23,151 bases of DNA from Pseudomonadota bacterium (GCA_023423995.1 JAFAEL010000232.1:1-23151); one strand, 5' to 3'; shown: positions 1 to 7,524, counted from the stretch's first letter. Made by a program: numbers and translations. The notes: generated by a model from the sequence alone, not told the origin.

Positions 1-1283
1 GCGTTCTGCTCCAGCGCGTCCTTGGAGACGGTCGCGACCTGCTTCTTGGCCTCGGCCAGGAGCGTGAGCGCGGGCATCTCGTAGTCGCCGCCGGAGAATT
101 GCGGCTCGGGGCGCCGTGCTGCCAGCCGGGTCGGGGCGGCGGGCGCCGAGACGCGGCTCGGGGCGCTCGACACGCGGGCCGGTGCGGCAGCAGGGCGCGG
201 CGGCTCGTAGGCCGGCTCCTCGTCCTCCGCGTCGAATGGCTCGATGTCCTCCGGCTCGTCCCGGATCTCGTCGCGCTCGGGCTCGACCGCGATCCTGCGT
301 CCCGCACGGGCCACCGGCGCGACCGGCACCTCGTCCTCTTCCTCGTCGTCGAAGTCGTGCACGGCCGGCGCGGCCCGACGCTCGAGCGGCGCGGGCTGGA
401 CGGGCCGGGCCGCAACCGGGCGGGGCCCCGGGCGGAGGTCGTCGAAGGAGGGCTCGCGCCGGGCGGTGACGGGCGCCGCCACCCGCCGCTCGAGCGCCGG
501 CACGGGGCGTACCGGCAGGGGATCGTCGTCCTGGCGGCGAGCCTCCAGCCCGGCCTCCACCTTCCGGCGCACGGCCGATTTCAGGCTCATGGCGGCATGC
601 GCGAGGGCACCGAGCGAGATGATGGCCCAGCTCGGCTCCTCGTCCGAGTTGCCCTCGTCGCGGTCGTCGAGGCGGCGACGGCGCGGCGCCGCGTCCTCCT
701 CGGTCACGGCAGGGGCGCGCCGGCCGGCGCTGCAGGCGGCGGTCAGCAGGAGGATCGCCAGGGCGGCAAAGCCCAGGCCCGCAATGGCGGCTCCGGTCGC
801 GCCCGAAAGGCCCACGAGGTGCCGCAGCCCGAGCACGCCGTCGCCCACCACCCCGCCGAGGCCGGTGAGAAGCGGCCAGCGCGTCGTGGGCGGAAGGGCG
901 CTGGCGGTTGCCGCGCAGGCCATGATGCCCCCACCCCAGAGAAGGAAGCGGATGATCGGCCGATCGAGCTTCTTGTGCCGCAGGAGGCGCAGCCCCCAGG
1001 CTGCGGGCCCCAGCAGGAAGGCCACCGCGCCCAGCCCGAAAACCTGGATCAGCAGGTCGGCCCCGATCGCGCCCGGGGAACCGAGAAGGTTGCGGGCCGG
1101 TGCGGAGGTCGCGTTGTTCCAGCTCGGATCGTTGACGGACCAGGTCGCCAGCGCCAGCGCCGAGGCGATCGCGCCCGCCACCAGGACGATGCCGCCCGCC
1201 TCGACGGCGCGCCGCCGCAGGAATGCTCCCAATGCCTCCGAGAGGCGCTCGAGAGGCGAATCGTAGCGACGGATGGTGTGCAT
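1..1283 (-). CDS. ftsK: DNA translocase FtsK, N-terminal part (3' end outside window)
   Basis: This is the membrane-anchored septal DNA pump that helps clear chromosome termini at division. It reads on the minus strand from an ATG at 1283 through about 427 codons without a stop to the left edge, so the ATPase motor and gamma domain lie outside. Four hydrophobic stretches fall at about residues 25-48, 75-100, 110-130 and 145-175, as expected for the FtsK membrane domain. A long hydrophilic linker rich in Pro, Arg, Asp and Glu follows. The last visible residues include MPALTLLAEAKKQ and VSKDALEQN, which match the conserved segment just before the FtsK motor (L-P-x-L-x-L-L, then a L-x-x-x-A-L-E-x-N-A pattern). 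The linker is typically unconserved. No strong Shine-Dalgarno precedes the ATG, and I see no better upstream start. It is divergent from the gene at 1429. Confidence 0.9.
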   Translation of the reverse strand, partial: MHTIRRYDSPLERLSEALGAFLRRRAVEAGGIVLVAGAIASALALATWSVNDPSWNNATSAPARNLLGSPGAIGADLLIQVFGLGAVAFLLGPAAWGLRLLRHKKLDRPIIRFLLWGGGIMACAATASALPPTTRWPLLTGLGGVVGDGVLGLRHLVGLSGATGAAIAGLGFAALAILLLTAACSAGRRAPAVTEEDAAPRRRRLDDRDEGNSDEEPSWAIISLGALAHAAMSLKSAVRRKVEAGLEARRQDDDPLPVRPVPALERRVAAPVTARREPSFDDLRPGPRPVAARPVQPAPLERRAAPAVHDFDDEEEDEVPVAPVARAGRRIAVEPERDEIRDEPEDIEPFDAEDEEPAYEPPRPAAAPARVSSAPSRVSAPAAPTRLAARRPEPQFSGGDYEMPALTLLAEAKKQVATVSKDALEQN

Positions 1284-1321
1284 TCGGGATACGCGACGAA
1301 TATGGTTGACCGCCGTGCACC

Positions 1322-1352
1322 TTAAGGAGGGGCAGTTAAGGCGCCGCTAACC
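1322..1352. promoter_or_regulatory. candidate CtrA-type box between ftsK and the antitoxin-like gene
   Basis: TTAA at 1336-1339, seven bases, then CTAACC at 1347-1352 matches the CtrA consensus TTAA-N7-TTAAC at all but one position. A further TTAA lies at 1322-1325, so TTAAGG occurs twice at 1322 and 1336. TTAA is rare in this GC-rich sequence, which makes the cluster noticeable. Its position, about 50 bases upstream of the ftsK start, would suit control of a cell-division gene. CtrA binding is inference only. Confidence 0.3.
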
Positions 1353-1378
1353 CTGCAGTTGCGCCAGCACGCCGAGCG

Positions 1379-1407
1379 GCTTGGCCAAGCCCCTCCCCGC
1401 GGGAGGG
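1379..1407. promoter_or_regulatory. two adjacent inverted repeats upstream of the antitoxin-like gene
   Basis: GCTTGGCCAAGC at 1379-1390 is a perfect 12-base palindrome. It is followed directly by CCCTCCC (1391-1397), CGC, GGGAGGG (1401-1407), a perfect 7-base-pair inverted repeat. They end 21 bases before the ATG at 1429. Toxin-antitoxin operons are commonly autorepressed through palindromes at this place, so an operator is plausible. The second repeat has no T-run and is not a convincing intrinsic terminator. Confidence 0.4.
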
Positions 1408-1428
1408 CACGAATGCTATCTAGGCGTC

Positions 1429-1668
1429 ATGGCGATCGCAGCGCTGCAGACCATCCTCGACCGCATCGATTCCTGGCCCGAGGAACGGCAGGAGCGCGCA
1501 GCTCAAGTATTGCTCCTTCTCGAGGAAAATGACGCGGCAGACGACCTAGAAGTCAGTGACGATGATCTGGCAGAAATCGATCGACGCCTCGCCGACAAGG
1601 ATGCTCGAAGCATAAGCCTGGAAGAATTTCGCCTCGAAATTGATCGCATGCTTACTCGGCGGTCCTAG
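1429..1668 (+). CDS. small addiction-module antitoxin-like protein
   Basis: This 79-residue acidic protein starts at ATG 1429; an earlier in-frame TTG at 1381 lies within the palindromes and is less likely. It has an N-terminal helix (LQTILDRIDSWPEERQERAAQ), an acidic middle, then DDDLAEIDRRLADKD and a closing SLEEFRLEIDRML helix. This order (a W-P-E helix, an AEI/AEV-x-R-R-L-A helix, an EF/EE-x-R C-terminal helix) resembles small antitoxins common in Alphaproteobacteria (TIGR02574-like), usually followed by a RelE/ParE toxin. Here the next gene is not RelE/ParE-like. ATG of that gene begins two bases after this stop, so the two are probably co-translated. Codon use becomes more AT-rich than in the flanks. 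The family assignment is by pattern memory, not by search. Confidence 0.6.
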   Translation: MAIAALQTILDRIDSWPEERQERAAQVLLLLEENDAADDLEVSDDDLAEIDRRLADKDARSISLEEFRLEIDRMLTRRS

Positions 1669-1669
1669 C

Positions 1670-2191
1670 ATGGACGGCGCTGAGCCTGCCGTGATCGAGA
1701 TGCCAGAGCCGCTCGGCATCTTCGCTGGCTCCCTATTCAGTCGAGGTACCGAATACCTCTCAGCATTCGAGCACCTTACGCGTGAGGGTGCGCTACCCTA
1801 CGCTTACGCTGGATCATTTTTATTCTCCCACTCCCTTGAGCTGCTTTTGAAGTCGTATCTCGTAGCGCGGGGCATGTCCAAGCAAGAGACTAGACGTATT
1901 GGGCACAATCTTCCGGTTTTACTCTCTCGCTGTGAAACCGCGGCGCTTCCTGAGGTCCGGAATCTGCGCGCATTCGTGAATCATTACCACGAAATGAATA
2001 AGGATTTCGATTTCAGATATCCATCCGGGTACAAACTGAGCATACCAAGACCGGCCGACTCGCTACGTATCGGCTCCGACCTGCGAGATGCGATCGCTCG
2101 ATTTGTGGAAGCCGAACGCATCTCTGCTGAATTGAAATTTGCAAGCTCCACTCGCCATTTGCGCGGATCACGAATTCGCTGGTCTGATTAG
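1670..2191 (+). CDS. HEPN-like hypothetical protein, partner of the antitoxin-like gene
   Basis: This 173-residue protein starts at ATG 1670, one base after the upstream TAG; an in-frame TTG at 1640 would overlap the previous gene. The central segment, SHSLELLLKSYLVARG followed by GHNLPVLLSRCE, resembles the helical core of HEPN-type proteins (a hydrophobic S/A-x-E-x-x-L-K-x-Y-L helix, then a G-H-D/N-L helix). HEPN toxins are RNases with an R-x4-6-H motif. The nearest here is RRIGH, with spacing one short, so nuclease activity is uncertain. No signal peptide or membrane segment is seen. Codon usage is strikingly unlike the flanks, with many TTT, ATT, AGA and TTA-like codons, suggesting recent acquisition. 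It could be a toxin, a nucleotidyltransferase-partner-type HEPN protein or an unrelated helical protein. Confidence 0.5.
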   Translation: MDGAEPAVIEMPEPLGIFAGSLFSRGTEYLSAFEHLTREGALPYAYAGSFLFSHSLELLLKSYLVARGMSKQETRRIGHNLPVLLSRCETAALPEVRNLRAFVNHYHEMNKDFDFRYPSGYKLSIPRPADSLRIGSDLRDAIARFVEAERISAELKFASSTRHLRGSRIRWSD

Positions 2192-2209
2192 AAAGCCGGT
2201 CGACTTATC

Positions 2210-3577
2210 TTGAGCGCTGCTGTGAACCGTCGGCCCAAGGCTACCGCCCTGGTCAGCTGGACCCTGTTCGACTGGGCGTGCCAGCCCTTCTTCACGCTGG
2301 TTACGACCTTCGTGTTCGCGCCCTATTTCGCAGCCGCGCTCGCGCCCGATCCCGCGCGCGGCCAGGCCTGGTGGGGATACGCGACCGCAGCGGCCGGCCT
2401 CGCGCTGGCGGTGGCGTCGCCGGTCCTGGGCAGCATCGCGGACGCGACCGGCCGCATGAAGCCATGGATCGCCGCCTCCTGCGCGATCCTGGCCGTCGCC
2501 TCGGCCACGCTCTGGTTCGCGGCCCCCGGGGCCGGCTATGCGGTCCTTCTCGCGCTCGTCGCCTTCGCGATCGGGACCGTGGCGGCCGAGGTCGCGGCCG
2601 TGTTCAACAACGCCATGATGTCGCGGCTCGTCGGCCCTGCCGGGCTCGGCCGCCTTTCCGGCACCGGCTGGGCGGTGGGCTATGCCGGAGGGCTCGTCTC
2701 CCTCGTGATCGTCCTCGGCTTCATGGCGGCCTCGCCCGAGACGGGGAAGACGTTCTTCGGCCTGACGCCCGTCCTGGGGCTTGATCCGGCGACACGCGAA
2801 GGGGACCGGGCCGCAGGCCCCCTCGCCGCGCTCTGGCTGATCGCTTTCGTGTGGCCTCTCTTCGTTTTCACGCCGGATGCGGCCGGCACGGGCGCGCGGG
2901 CGCGGGATGCCGTGCGCGACGGCATCGCCCGGCTCCGCCAGACGATCGGGGAGGCCCGCGGCCGGCCCGCCATCGCACGGTTCCTCATCGGCAACATGAT
3001 CTACCAGGACGGGCTGGTCGCCCTGTTCGCCTTCGGCGGGATCTACGGCGCGGGCGTGTTCGGCTGGAGCTCGACCGAGCTCGGCATCTTCGGCATCCTG
3101 CTCACGGTGTCCGGCACGGTGGGCGCAGTGATGGGCGGCATCCTGGACGACCGGTTCGGGGCTCGTCCCGTGATCCTCGGGGCACTCTGCGTCCTGATGT
3201 TCGTGTGCGTCGGCATCCTGTCGCTCGGGCGCGAGCACGTCCTGTTCGCCATCGCCATGGAGGCGCCGTCGGACGCGGGCGGGCTGTTCGGCAGCGTCCC
3301 GGAGAAGGCGTTCCTGGGCCTCGGCCTGCTGATCGGGGCCGTCGCCGGCCCGCTCCAGGCCTCCTCGCGCGCCTATCTGGCCCGCACGGTCCCGGCCGAG
3401 GATGCCGGCCGCTATTTCGGGCTGCTCGCCCTCTCCGGAAAGGTGACGTCCTTTCTCGCGCCGCTTTCTGTCGCCATCGCCACGCAGGTCACGGGGACCC
3501 AGGCCGCCGGGCCGGCCGTCCTGGTTCTCTTCTTTGCGGCGGGAGCCGCCCTGATCGCCGGCATCCGGCGTGCCTGA
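2210..3577 (+). CDS. MFS transporter, UMF1/Atg22-like family
   Basis: This is a polytopic inner-membrane permease of about 455 residues with roughly twelve hydrophobic segments. The N-terminal signature SWTLFDWACQPFFTLV and the GSIADATGRMKPW loop between helices 2 and 3 (a version of the MFS G-x-x-x-D-x-x-G-R-x-x loop) are typical of the UMF1 family related to the yeast vacuolar effluxer Atg22. A second MFS-type loop, GILDDRFGARPV, opens the C-terminal half. The substrate is unknown. The start is uncertain: TTG at 2210 or GTG at 2222, in the same frame, 18-30 bases after the HEPN-like gene. GC content returns here to that of the host. Confidence 0.85.
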   Translation: MSAAVNRRPKATALVSWTLFDWACQPFFTLVTTFVFAPYFAAALAPDPARGQAWWGYATAAAGLALAVASPVLGSIADATGRMKPWIAASCAILAVASATLWFAAPGAGYAVLLALVAFAIGTVAAEVAAVFNNAMMSRLVGPAGLGRLSGTGWAVGYAGGLVSLVIVLGFMAASPETGKTFFGLTPVLGLDPATREGDRAAGPLAALWLIAFVWPLFVFTPDAAGTGARARDAVRDGIARLRQTIGEARGRPAIARFLIGNMIYQDGLVALFAFGGIYGAGVFGWSSTELGIFGILLTVSGTVGAVMGGILDDRFGARPVILGALCVLMFVCVGILSLGREHVLFAIAMEAPSDAGGLFGSVPEKAFLGLGLLIGAVAGPLQASSRAYLARTVPAEDAGRYFGLLALSGKVTSFLAPLSVAIATQVTGTQAAGPAVLVLFFAAGAALIAGIRRA

Positions 3578-3697
3578 CGGACGAATTCCGCGCGGCTCAC
3601 GAAACAAGGACGCAATGGAACGCCATTACGCACGGAGAATGCCGAGCCTCGTCCGAAACGGATGCCGCACCGTCATGCAGAGGCCGGTCGCCCCGAC

Positions 3698-4330
3698 ATG
3701 ATGCGCGCACTCTCAGCGCTCGGCGATACGGCGCTCCTGGCGCCCGCCTCGCTGCTCCTCCTCGCCTATCTGGCGGCCCTGCGCCGCTGGCCCGACCTGC
3801 GCGCGCTCGTCGTGACGCTCGCGGCCGGGCTGGGCGCGACCCTCGTATCCAAGCTCCTGTTCAAGGCGTGCGGCGGCGCGATCGACGTCGTCGATCTCAA
3901 CAGCCCGAGCGGCCATGCGAGCTTCGCCACGCTTTTCTACGGCAGCCTGACCATCATGCTGGTGTCGGGCCGCTCGCGGGGGATCGCGCTTGCGGCCGGG
4001 CTGGCGGCTGCCGCACTTGTCTTCGCGATCGGCGCAAGCCGGGTCGTCCAGGGCATGCATAGCAGCGAAGAGGTCGTGGTCGGCTGGCTGATCGGCCTTG
4101 CCGGCCTCGCCATCTTCCTCGCATTGCGGCGCCCTGCCGAGGTCCGTCCGCTCCCGCCCGTTCCGCTCGCGATCGGCCTCGCGCTGGCGATCATCGTCGT
4201 GGACGGCCGGCATTTCTCGCCCGAGCACCATATCGGCCGGATCGCCAGGAAGGCGAGCGCAGCGCTCGACATCTGCCTTCCGCCGCAGGTCACCGACCTG
4301 AAACTCGGAGCAGCGAGAACGACGCGCTGA
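3698..4330 (+). CDS. PAP2-superfamily membrane phosphatase-like protein
   Basis: This membrane protein of about 210 residues has five or six hydrophobic segments and belongs to the PAP2 (type 2 phosphatidic acid phosphatase) superfamily, whose members dephosphorylate lipid phosphates or related substrates. The second motif PSGH is at residues 70-73. The third, S-R-x5-H, is at S114-R115 to H121. Two departures are visible: the Asp normally four residues after that His is E125, and no clear K-x6-R-P first motif precedes PSGH (KLLFKACGG occupies its place). Activity may therefore be altered. ATG 3698 or 3701 is the likely start; an in-frame ATG at 3662 would add twelve hydrophilic residues. It lies 70 bases upstream of pyruvate kinase. 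Confidence 0.75.
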   Translation: MMRALSALGDTALLAPASLLLLAYLAALRRWPDLRALVVTLAAGLGATLVSKLLFKACGGAIDVVDLNSPSGHASFATLFYGSLTIMLVSGRSRGIALAAGLAAAALVFAIGASRVVQGMHSSEEVVVGWLIGLAGLAIFLALRRPAEVRPLPPVPLAIGLALAIIVVDGRHFSPEHHIGRIARKASAALDICLPPQVTDLKLGAARTTR

Positions 4331-4400
4331 CGGGTTGCGGAGCGCGGGCACAGTTGCAAGGCTCGCGGCTCCCGACTCGACCTTTATCTCGGAGGAGTGG

Positions 4401-5822
4401 ATGCGACGACGCAGGCGGACTCGGATCGTCGCGACCTTGGGGCCGGCCTCGTCCGGCACCGAGATGATCAGCAAGCTCTTCGTGGCTGGCGCCGACGTGT
4501 TCCGGATCAACATGAGCCATACAGGCCATGACAAGCTCCGCGAACTCGTGCGCACGATCCGCGAGGTGGAGGCGCATTTCGCCCGGCCGATCGCCATCCT
4601 GGCGGATCTCCAGGGGCCGAAGCTCAGGCTCGGCGCCTTCGAGGGCGGGCATGCGACCCTCGTGCCCGGAAGCAGCTTCACGCTCGATTCGGAGGACAGG
4701 CCCGGCGACTCGACGCGCGTCCGCCTGCCCCATCCGGAGATCCTCGCTGCGCTCGAGGTCGGAGACGCGCTCCTCCTCGACGACGGCAAGATCCGCCTCG
4801 TCGCGACAGAGGTCGGGCCGCACCGGGCGGTGACCAACGTCGTGGTTGGCGGCGAGATCTCGGACCGGAAGGGGGTTTCCGTCCCGGACACGACCATCCC
4901 GGTCTCGGCGATGACCGCCAAGGACCGCTCGGACCTGGAGGCGGCGCTCGACGCGGGCGCCGACTGGATTGCGGTCTCCTTCGTGCAGCGCCCCGAAGAC
5001 GTCGCGGAGGTGAAGAAGGTGGCGCGCGGCCGCGCCGGCGTCATGGCCAAGATCGAGAAGCCGCAGGGCGTGGCCCGTCTCGACGAGATCATGGATTTCG
5101 CGGACGCCATCATGGTGGCCCGCGGCGATCTCGGGGTCGAGATGCCGCTGGAGAGCGTTCCCGGCACCCAGAAGCGCATCACGCGCCTGTGCCGGAAGTT
5201 CGGAAAGCCCGTGGTGGTCGCCACCCAGATGCTCGAATCGATGATCTCGAGCCCGGTCCCGACCCGCGCGGAGGTGTCGGACGTCGCAACCGCGATCTTC
5301 GAGGGTGCGGACGCCGTCATGCTGTCGGCCGAGAGCGCGGCAGGCAGCTACCCGGTCGAGGCGGTCAGCACCATGAGCCGCATCGCCGAGGAGATCGAGC
5401 GCGATCCGACCTACAGGAGCGTCATCGCCAACCAGCGGCCCGCCCCGGAGGGCACGAGCGCGGACGTGATCGCGGCCGCTGCGCGGGAGATGGCCGAGTA
5501 CCTGGAAATGGCCGCCATCGTGTGCGGGACCTCGTCGGGCGCAACCGCCCTCCGGGTCGCGCGCGAGCGGCCGAAGCCGCCCATCATCGCGGTCACGCCG
5601 AATCTCGGCACGGCGCGCAGGCTCTGCGTCGTGTGGGGCCTCCACCCGATCGTGACGCCCGAATCCACCAATCTCGACGACCTGGTCGATGGGGCGACCC
5701 GGACGGCCGTGCGGGAAGCCTTCGCGGCCCCCGGCGACCGCATCATCCTGGTGGCGGGCGTGCCGCTTGGCACGCCGGGCGCCACCAACATGCTGCGGAT
5801 CGCCCGCACGCCTCCGCGCTGA
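4401..5822 (+). CDS. pyk: pyruvate kinase
   Basis: It converts phosphoenolpyruvate and ADP to pyruvate and ATP, the last step of glycolysis. The 473-residue length is normal. Visible elements are RIVATLGPASS (8-18), FRINMSH with R35, N37 and S39, LQGPKLRLG in the A/B domain boundary, MAKIEKPQG with catalytic K217 and E219, ARGDLGVE with D243 binding the divalent metal, ATQMLES with T274, and a C-terminal regulatory-domain fold ending in GTPGATNMLRI. ATG 4401 is chosen because GGAGGA lies at 4391-4396. An in-frame upstream start at 4335 would add 22 residues without a ribosome site. No clear terminator follows. Confidence 0.96.
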   Translation: MRRRRRTRIVATLGPASSGTEMISKLFVAGADVFRINMSHTGHDKLRELVRTIREVEAHFARPIAILADLQGPKLRLGAFEGGHATLVPGSSFTLDSEDRPGDSTRVRLPHPEILAALEVGDALLLDDGKIRLVATEVGPHRAVTNVVVGGEISDRKGVSVPDTTIPVSAMTAKDRSDLEAALDAGADWIAVSFVQRPEDVAEVKKVARGRAGVMAKIEKPQGVARLDEIMDFADAIMVARGDLGVEMPLESVPGTQKRITRLCRKFGKPVVVATQMLESMISSPVPTRAEVSDVATAIFEGADAVMLSAESAAGSYPVEAVSTMSRIAEEIERDPTYRSVIANQRPAPEGTSADVIAAAAREMAEYLEMAAIVCGTSSGATALRVARERPKPPIIAVTPNLGTARRLCVVWGLHPIVTPESTNLDDLVDGATRTAVREAFAAPGDRIILVAGVPLGTPGATNMLRIARTPPR

Positions 5823-5850
5823 GGCGGCCTCACGAAGTATTCGCTCGCTG

Positions 5851-5879
5851 TTGACTGCGGCCGCGGCCCTCCCTTTAGT
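5851..5879 (+). promoter_or_regulatory. sigma70-like promoter for the Tyr/Arg-rich protein
   Basis: TTGACT at 5851-5856 and TTTAGT at 5874-5879 are separated by 17 bases. The -35 element matches five of six consensus bases and the -10 element four of six. It lies 38 bases ahead of the ATG at 5918, in a short gap after pyk, and the gene it would serve ends in its own terminator. Confidence 0.5.
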
Positions 5880-5917
5880 CGAGACCGGGAGGCGGCCGAG
5901 CAACGAGAGGTTTTTCC

Positions 5918-6202
5918 ATGAGACGAGTTATGTTGGCCCTGGCAGCCGCCATGGCCATCTTGCTGACGATACCCCTGGCCGCAAGAAACGTGCAGGCGGC
6001 CGAATCGACCAACGTCGCCCGGCAGATCCTCGAGCATGATTCCGCCCGGATAGACTATGCCCAGTATCGGCGGTACCGCCACTACCGACGGCCGTATTAC
6101 CGCCCGCGTTACGGTTATCATCGCCGCTATTATCGACCGCGGCCCTACTACCGCCCCTACTACTATCACCGACCCTGGGGCTACCGGCGCTACTACTGGT
6201 AA
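5918..6202 (+). CDS. small secreted Tyr/Arg-rich protein
   Basis: This 94-residue protein has an apparent signal peptide: MRR, a hydrophobic core at residues 4-20 and a likely cut after VQA (residue 27). A short linker follows, then a low-complexity tail. Of the last 48 residues (47-94) 18 are Tyr and 15 Arg, arranged as irregular YRP, YYRP and RRYY units with a few His, Pro and Trp. Similar short basic Tyr-rich exported proteins occur in Rhizobiales, but I know no defined function. The tail could bind polyanions, metals or peptidoglycan, or be crosslinked through Tyr; this is speculation. AGAGG at 5906-5910 is the ribosome site. It appears monocistronic. Confidence 0.75.
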   Translation: MRRVMLALAAAMAILLTIPLAARNVQAAESTNVARQILEHDSARIDYAQYRRYRHYRRPYYRPRYGYHRRYYRPRPYYRPYYYHRPWGYRRYYW

Positions 6203-6208
6203 GGCGAC

Positions 6209-6236
6209 GAAGGGCGGGAGAGAGCTTCCGCCCTTC
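6209..6236 (+). terminator. rho-independent terminator after the Tyr/Arg-rich gene
   Basis: GAAGGGCGG (6209-6217) pairs perfectly with CCGCCCTTC (6228-6236). GAG/CTT inside it extends the stem with one G-U pair, leaving an AGAG loop. It begins seven bases after the stop codon. The trailing T-tract is short (TTCAT), so strength is uncertain. Confidence 0.7.
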
Positions 6237-6242
6237 TTCATA

Positions 6243-6268
6243 GGAACCGACGATTGGCCGCGCCCGTT
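6243..6268 (+). promoter_or_regulatory. EcfG-type general stress response promoter ahead of the yihY cluster
   Basis: GGAAC at 6243-6247 and CGTT at 6265-6268 are spaced by exactly 17 bases. This is an exact match to the alphaproteobacterial EcfG/RpoE2 consensus GGAAC-N16-17-CGTT. It sits between the upstream terminator and the start of a gene set typical of the PhyR-EcfG regulon, about 40 bases before the ATG at 6310. The motif is seen directly; its use is inferred. Confidence 0.72.
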
Positions 6269-6309
6269 CTGCCGTCACGCTTCCGTCTTGGGGACGAAGG
6301 CGGTTCGGC

Positions 6310-7443
6310 ATGCCGGGTTCCATGGAAGACACGACGCAGAAGCACGGTCCGGTCACCTCCGCTCTCGCGACCGCAGGGCTGGCACTGGTCCTCTCGGCTG
6401 CCCTGGGACGAAGGCCCGCGCCCGGAGTTCGGGGGCACGAGCCCTCCGACAGGGAGGACGGGACATCCGCGCATGACCCGCACGAGGCCGCCCGGGAACC
6501 GGGCCGGGGACGAGCGGCCGCGCAGCCGCAGGAGATACCCGCGAAGGGCTGGTGGGACATCACCTGGCGCGTCTACGAGGAGATCGGCCGCGATCGCATC
6601 CTGGCGGTGGCGGCCGGCGTCACCTTCTACGGGCTCCTCGCCCTCTTTCCGGCCATCGGCGCGTTCGTGTCCCTCTACGGGCTCGTGGCCGACCCGGCGA
6701 CGATCTCCGAGCACCTGAACACGCTGGCGGGCTTCCTGCCCTCGGGAGCGCTGGAGGTCATCGGCGGGCAGATCCAGCGAATCACCACGGGGAGCCAGAC
6801 CGCTCTCGGCTTTGCCTTCTTCTCGAGCCTCGCGATCTCCATCTGGAGCGCCAATGCCGGCATGAAGGCCGTCTTCGACGCCCTGAACGTCGCCTATGGC
6901 GAGACGGAGAAGCGCAACTTCTTCATCCTCAACCTGACCTCCCTCTTCTTCACCTTCGCGGGCATCATCTTCCTCGTCATCGCGATGAGCGGGGTGGTCG
7001 TCGTGCCCGTCATCCTGAATTTCCTCGGGCTCGGCGGGGAGACGGATTGGATCGTTCGGGTGGGACGATGGCCGGTCCTCCTCCTGCTCACGATATTCGC
7101 CCTCGCCGTCCTGTATCGGTACGGCCCGAGCCGCGATCACGCGCAATGGAGCTGGCTCGCGCCGGGAAGCATACTTGCCGCAATCGGCTGGATGGTCTTC
7201 TCGATGCTGTTCTCCTGGTATGTCGGCAGCTTCGGCAACTACAACGAGACTTACGGCTCTCTTGGCGCCGCGATCGGCTTCATGACCTGGATGTGGCTCT
7301 CGGTGACGATCATCCTGGTCGGGGCGGAGCTGAACGCCGAGACCGAGCACCAGACGGCGCACGACACCACGGAAGGCCCGCACGCGCCGCTCGGCGCAAG
7401 GGGCGCCAGAATGGCGGACAGCATCGGCGCCGCGAAGGCCTGA
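6310..7443 (+). CDS. YihY/BrkB-family inner-membrane protein
   Basis: This 377-residue membrane protein belongs to the YihY/BrkB (formerly ribonuclease BN) family, whose function is unsettled. The family core starts near residue 80 (KGWWDITWRVYEEIGRDRI), then AAGVTFYGLLALFPAI, a set of about six membrane helices, and YGSLGAAIGFMTWMWLSV-type residues near the end with VGAELNAE closing the last helix; all are family hallmarks. The first 78 residues are an extra, mostly hydrophilic extension with one hydrophobic patch at 17-32, not normally part of the family. An alternative start at ATG 6322 would shorten it by four residues. It leads the stress cluster and lies just below the EcfG-type promoter. 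Confidence 0.85.
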   Translation: MPGSMEDTTQKHGPVTSALATAGLALVLSAALGRRPAPGVRGHEPSDREDGTSAHDPHEAAREPGRGRAAAQPQEIPAKGWWDITWRVYEEIGRDRILAVAAGVTFYGLLALFPAIGAFVSLYGLVADPATISEHLNTLAGFLPSGALEVIGGQIQRITTGSQTALGFAFFSSLAISIWSANAGMKAVFDALNVAYGETEKRNFFILNLTSLFFTFAGIIFLVIAMSGVVVVPVILNFLGLGGETDWIVRVGRWPVLLLLTIFALAVLYRYGPSRDHAQWSWLAPGSILAAIGWMVFSMLFSWYVGSFGNYNETYGSLGAAIGFMTWMWLSVTIILVGAELNAETEHQTAHDTTEGPHAPLGARGARMADSIGAAKA

Positions 7444-7459
7444 AGCCCAGGCAGACCAA

Positions 7460-7484
7460 GGAACCCGGGCCCCGGCCACGCATT
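7460..7484 (+). promoter_or_regulatory. weaker EcfG-like promoter candidate before the gene at 7525
   Basis: GGAAC at 7460-7464, 16 bases, then CATT at 7481-7484. This differs from GGAAC-N16-CGTT at one base of the -10 element and fits the looser GGAAC-N18-19-TT form. It lies in the 81-base gap after yihY, so it could provide internal transcription of the downstream genes. Confidence 0.35.
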
Positions 7485-7524
7485 ACTCGCAGGACAAACG
7501 GGCGGGCCCCGACGAGGATCGAAA

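Noticed and set aside
99..1325. Long plus-strand frames opposite ftsK
   Set aside because: The minus strand gives a coherent FtsK N-terminus with membrane helices; the plus frames are Arg/Gly/Ala-rich without domains.
1391..1407. CCCTCCC-CGC-GGGAGGG as an intrinsic terminator
   Set aside because: No T-tract on either side and no gene ends nearby on either strand; an operator or chance dyad fits better.
1284..2209. Direct repeats or attachment sites bounding the AT-rich islet
   Set aside because: I compared the two borders and saw no shared repeat; no integrase or tRNA is present.
2168..3607. A long minus-strand frame opposite the MFS gene
   Set aside because: Composition dominated by Arg, Gly, Asp and Glu, antisense to a clear twelve-helix transporter.
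3614..3627. Small hairpin AATGG-AACG-CCATT between the MFS and PAP2 genes
   Set aside because: Only five base pairs, AT-rich and without a T-run; not a supported terminator.
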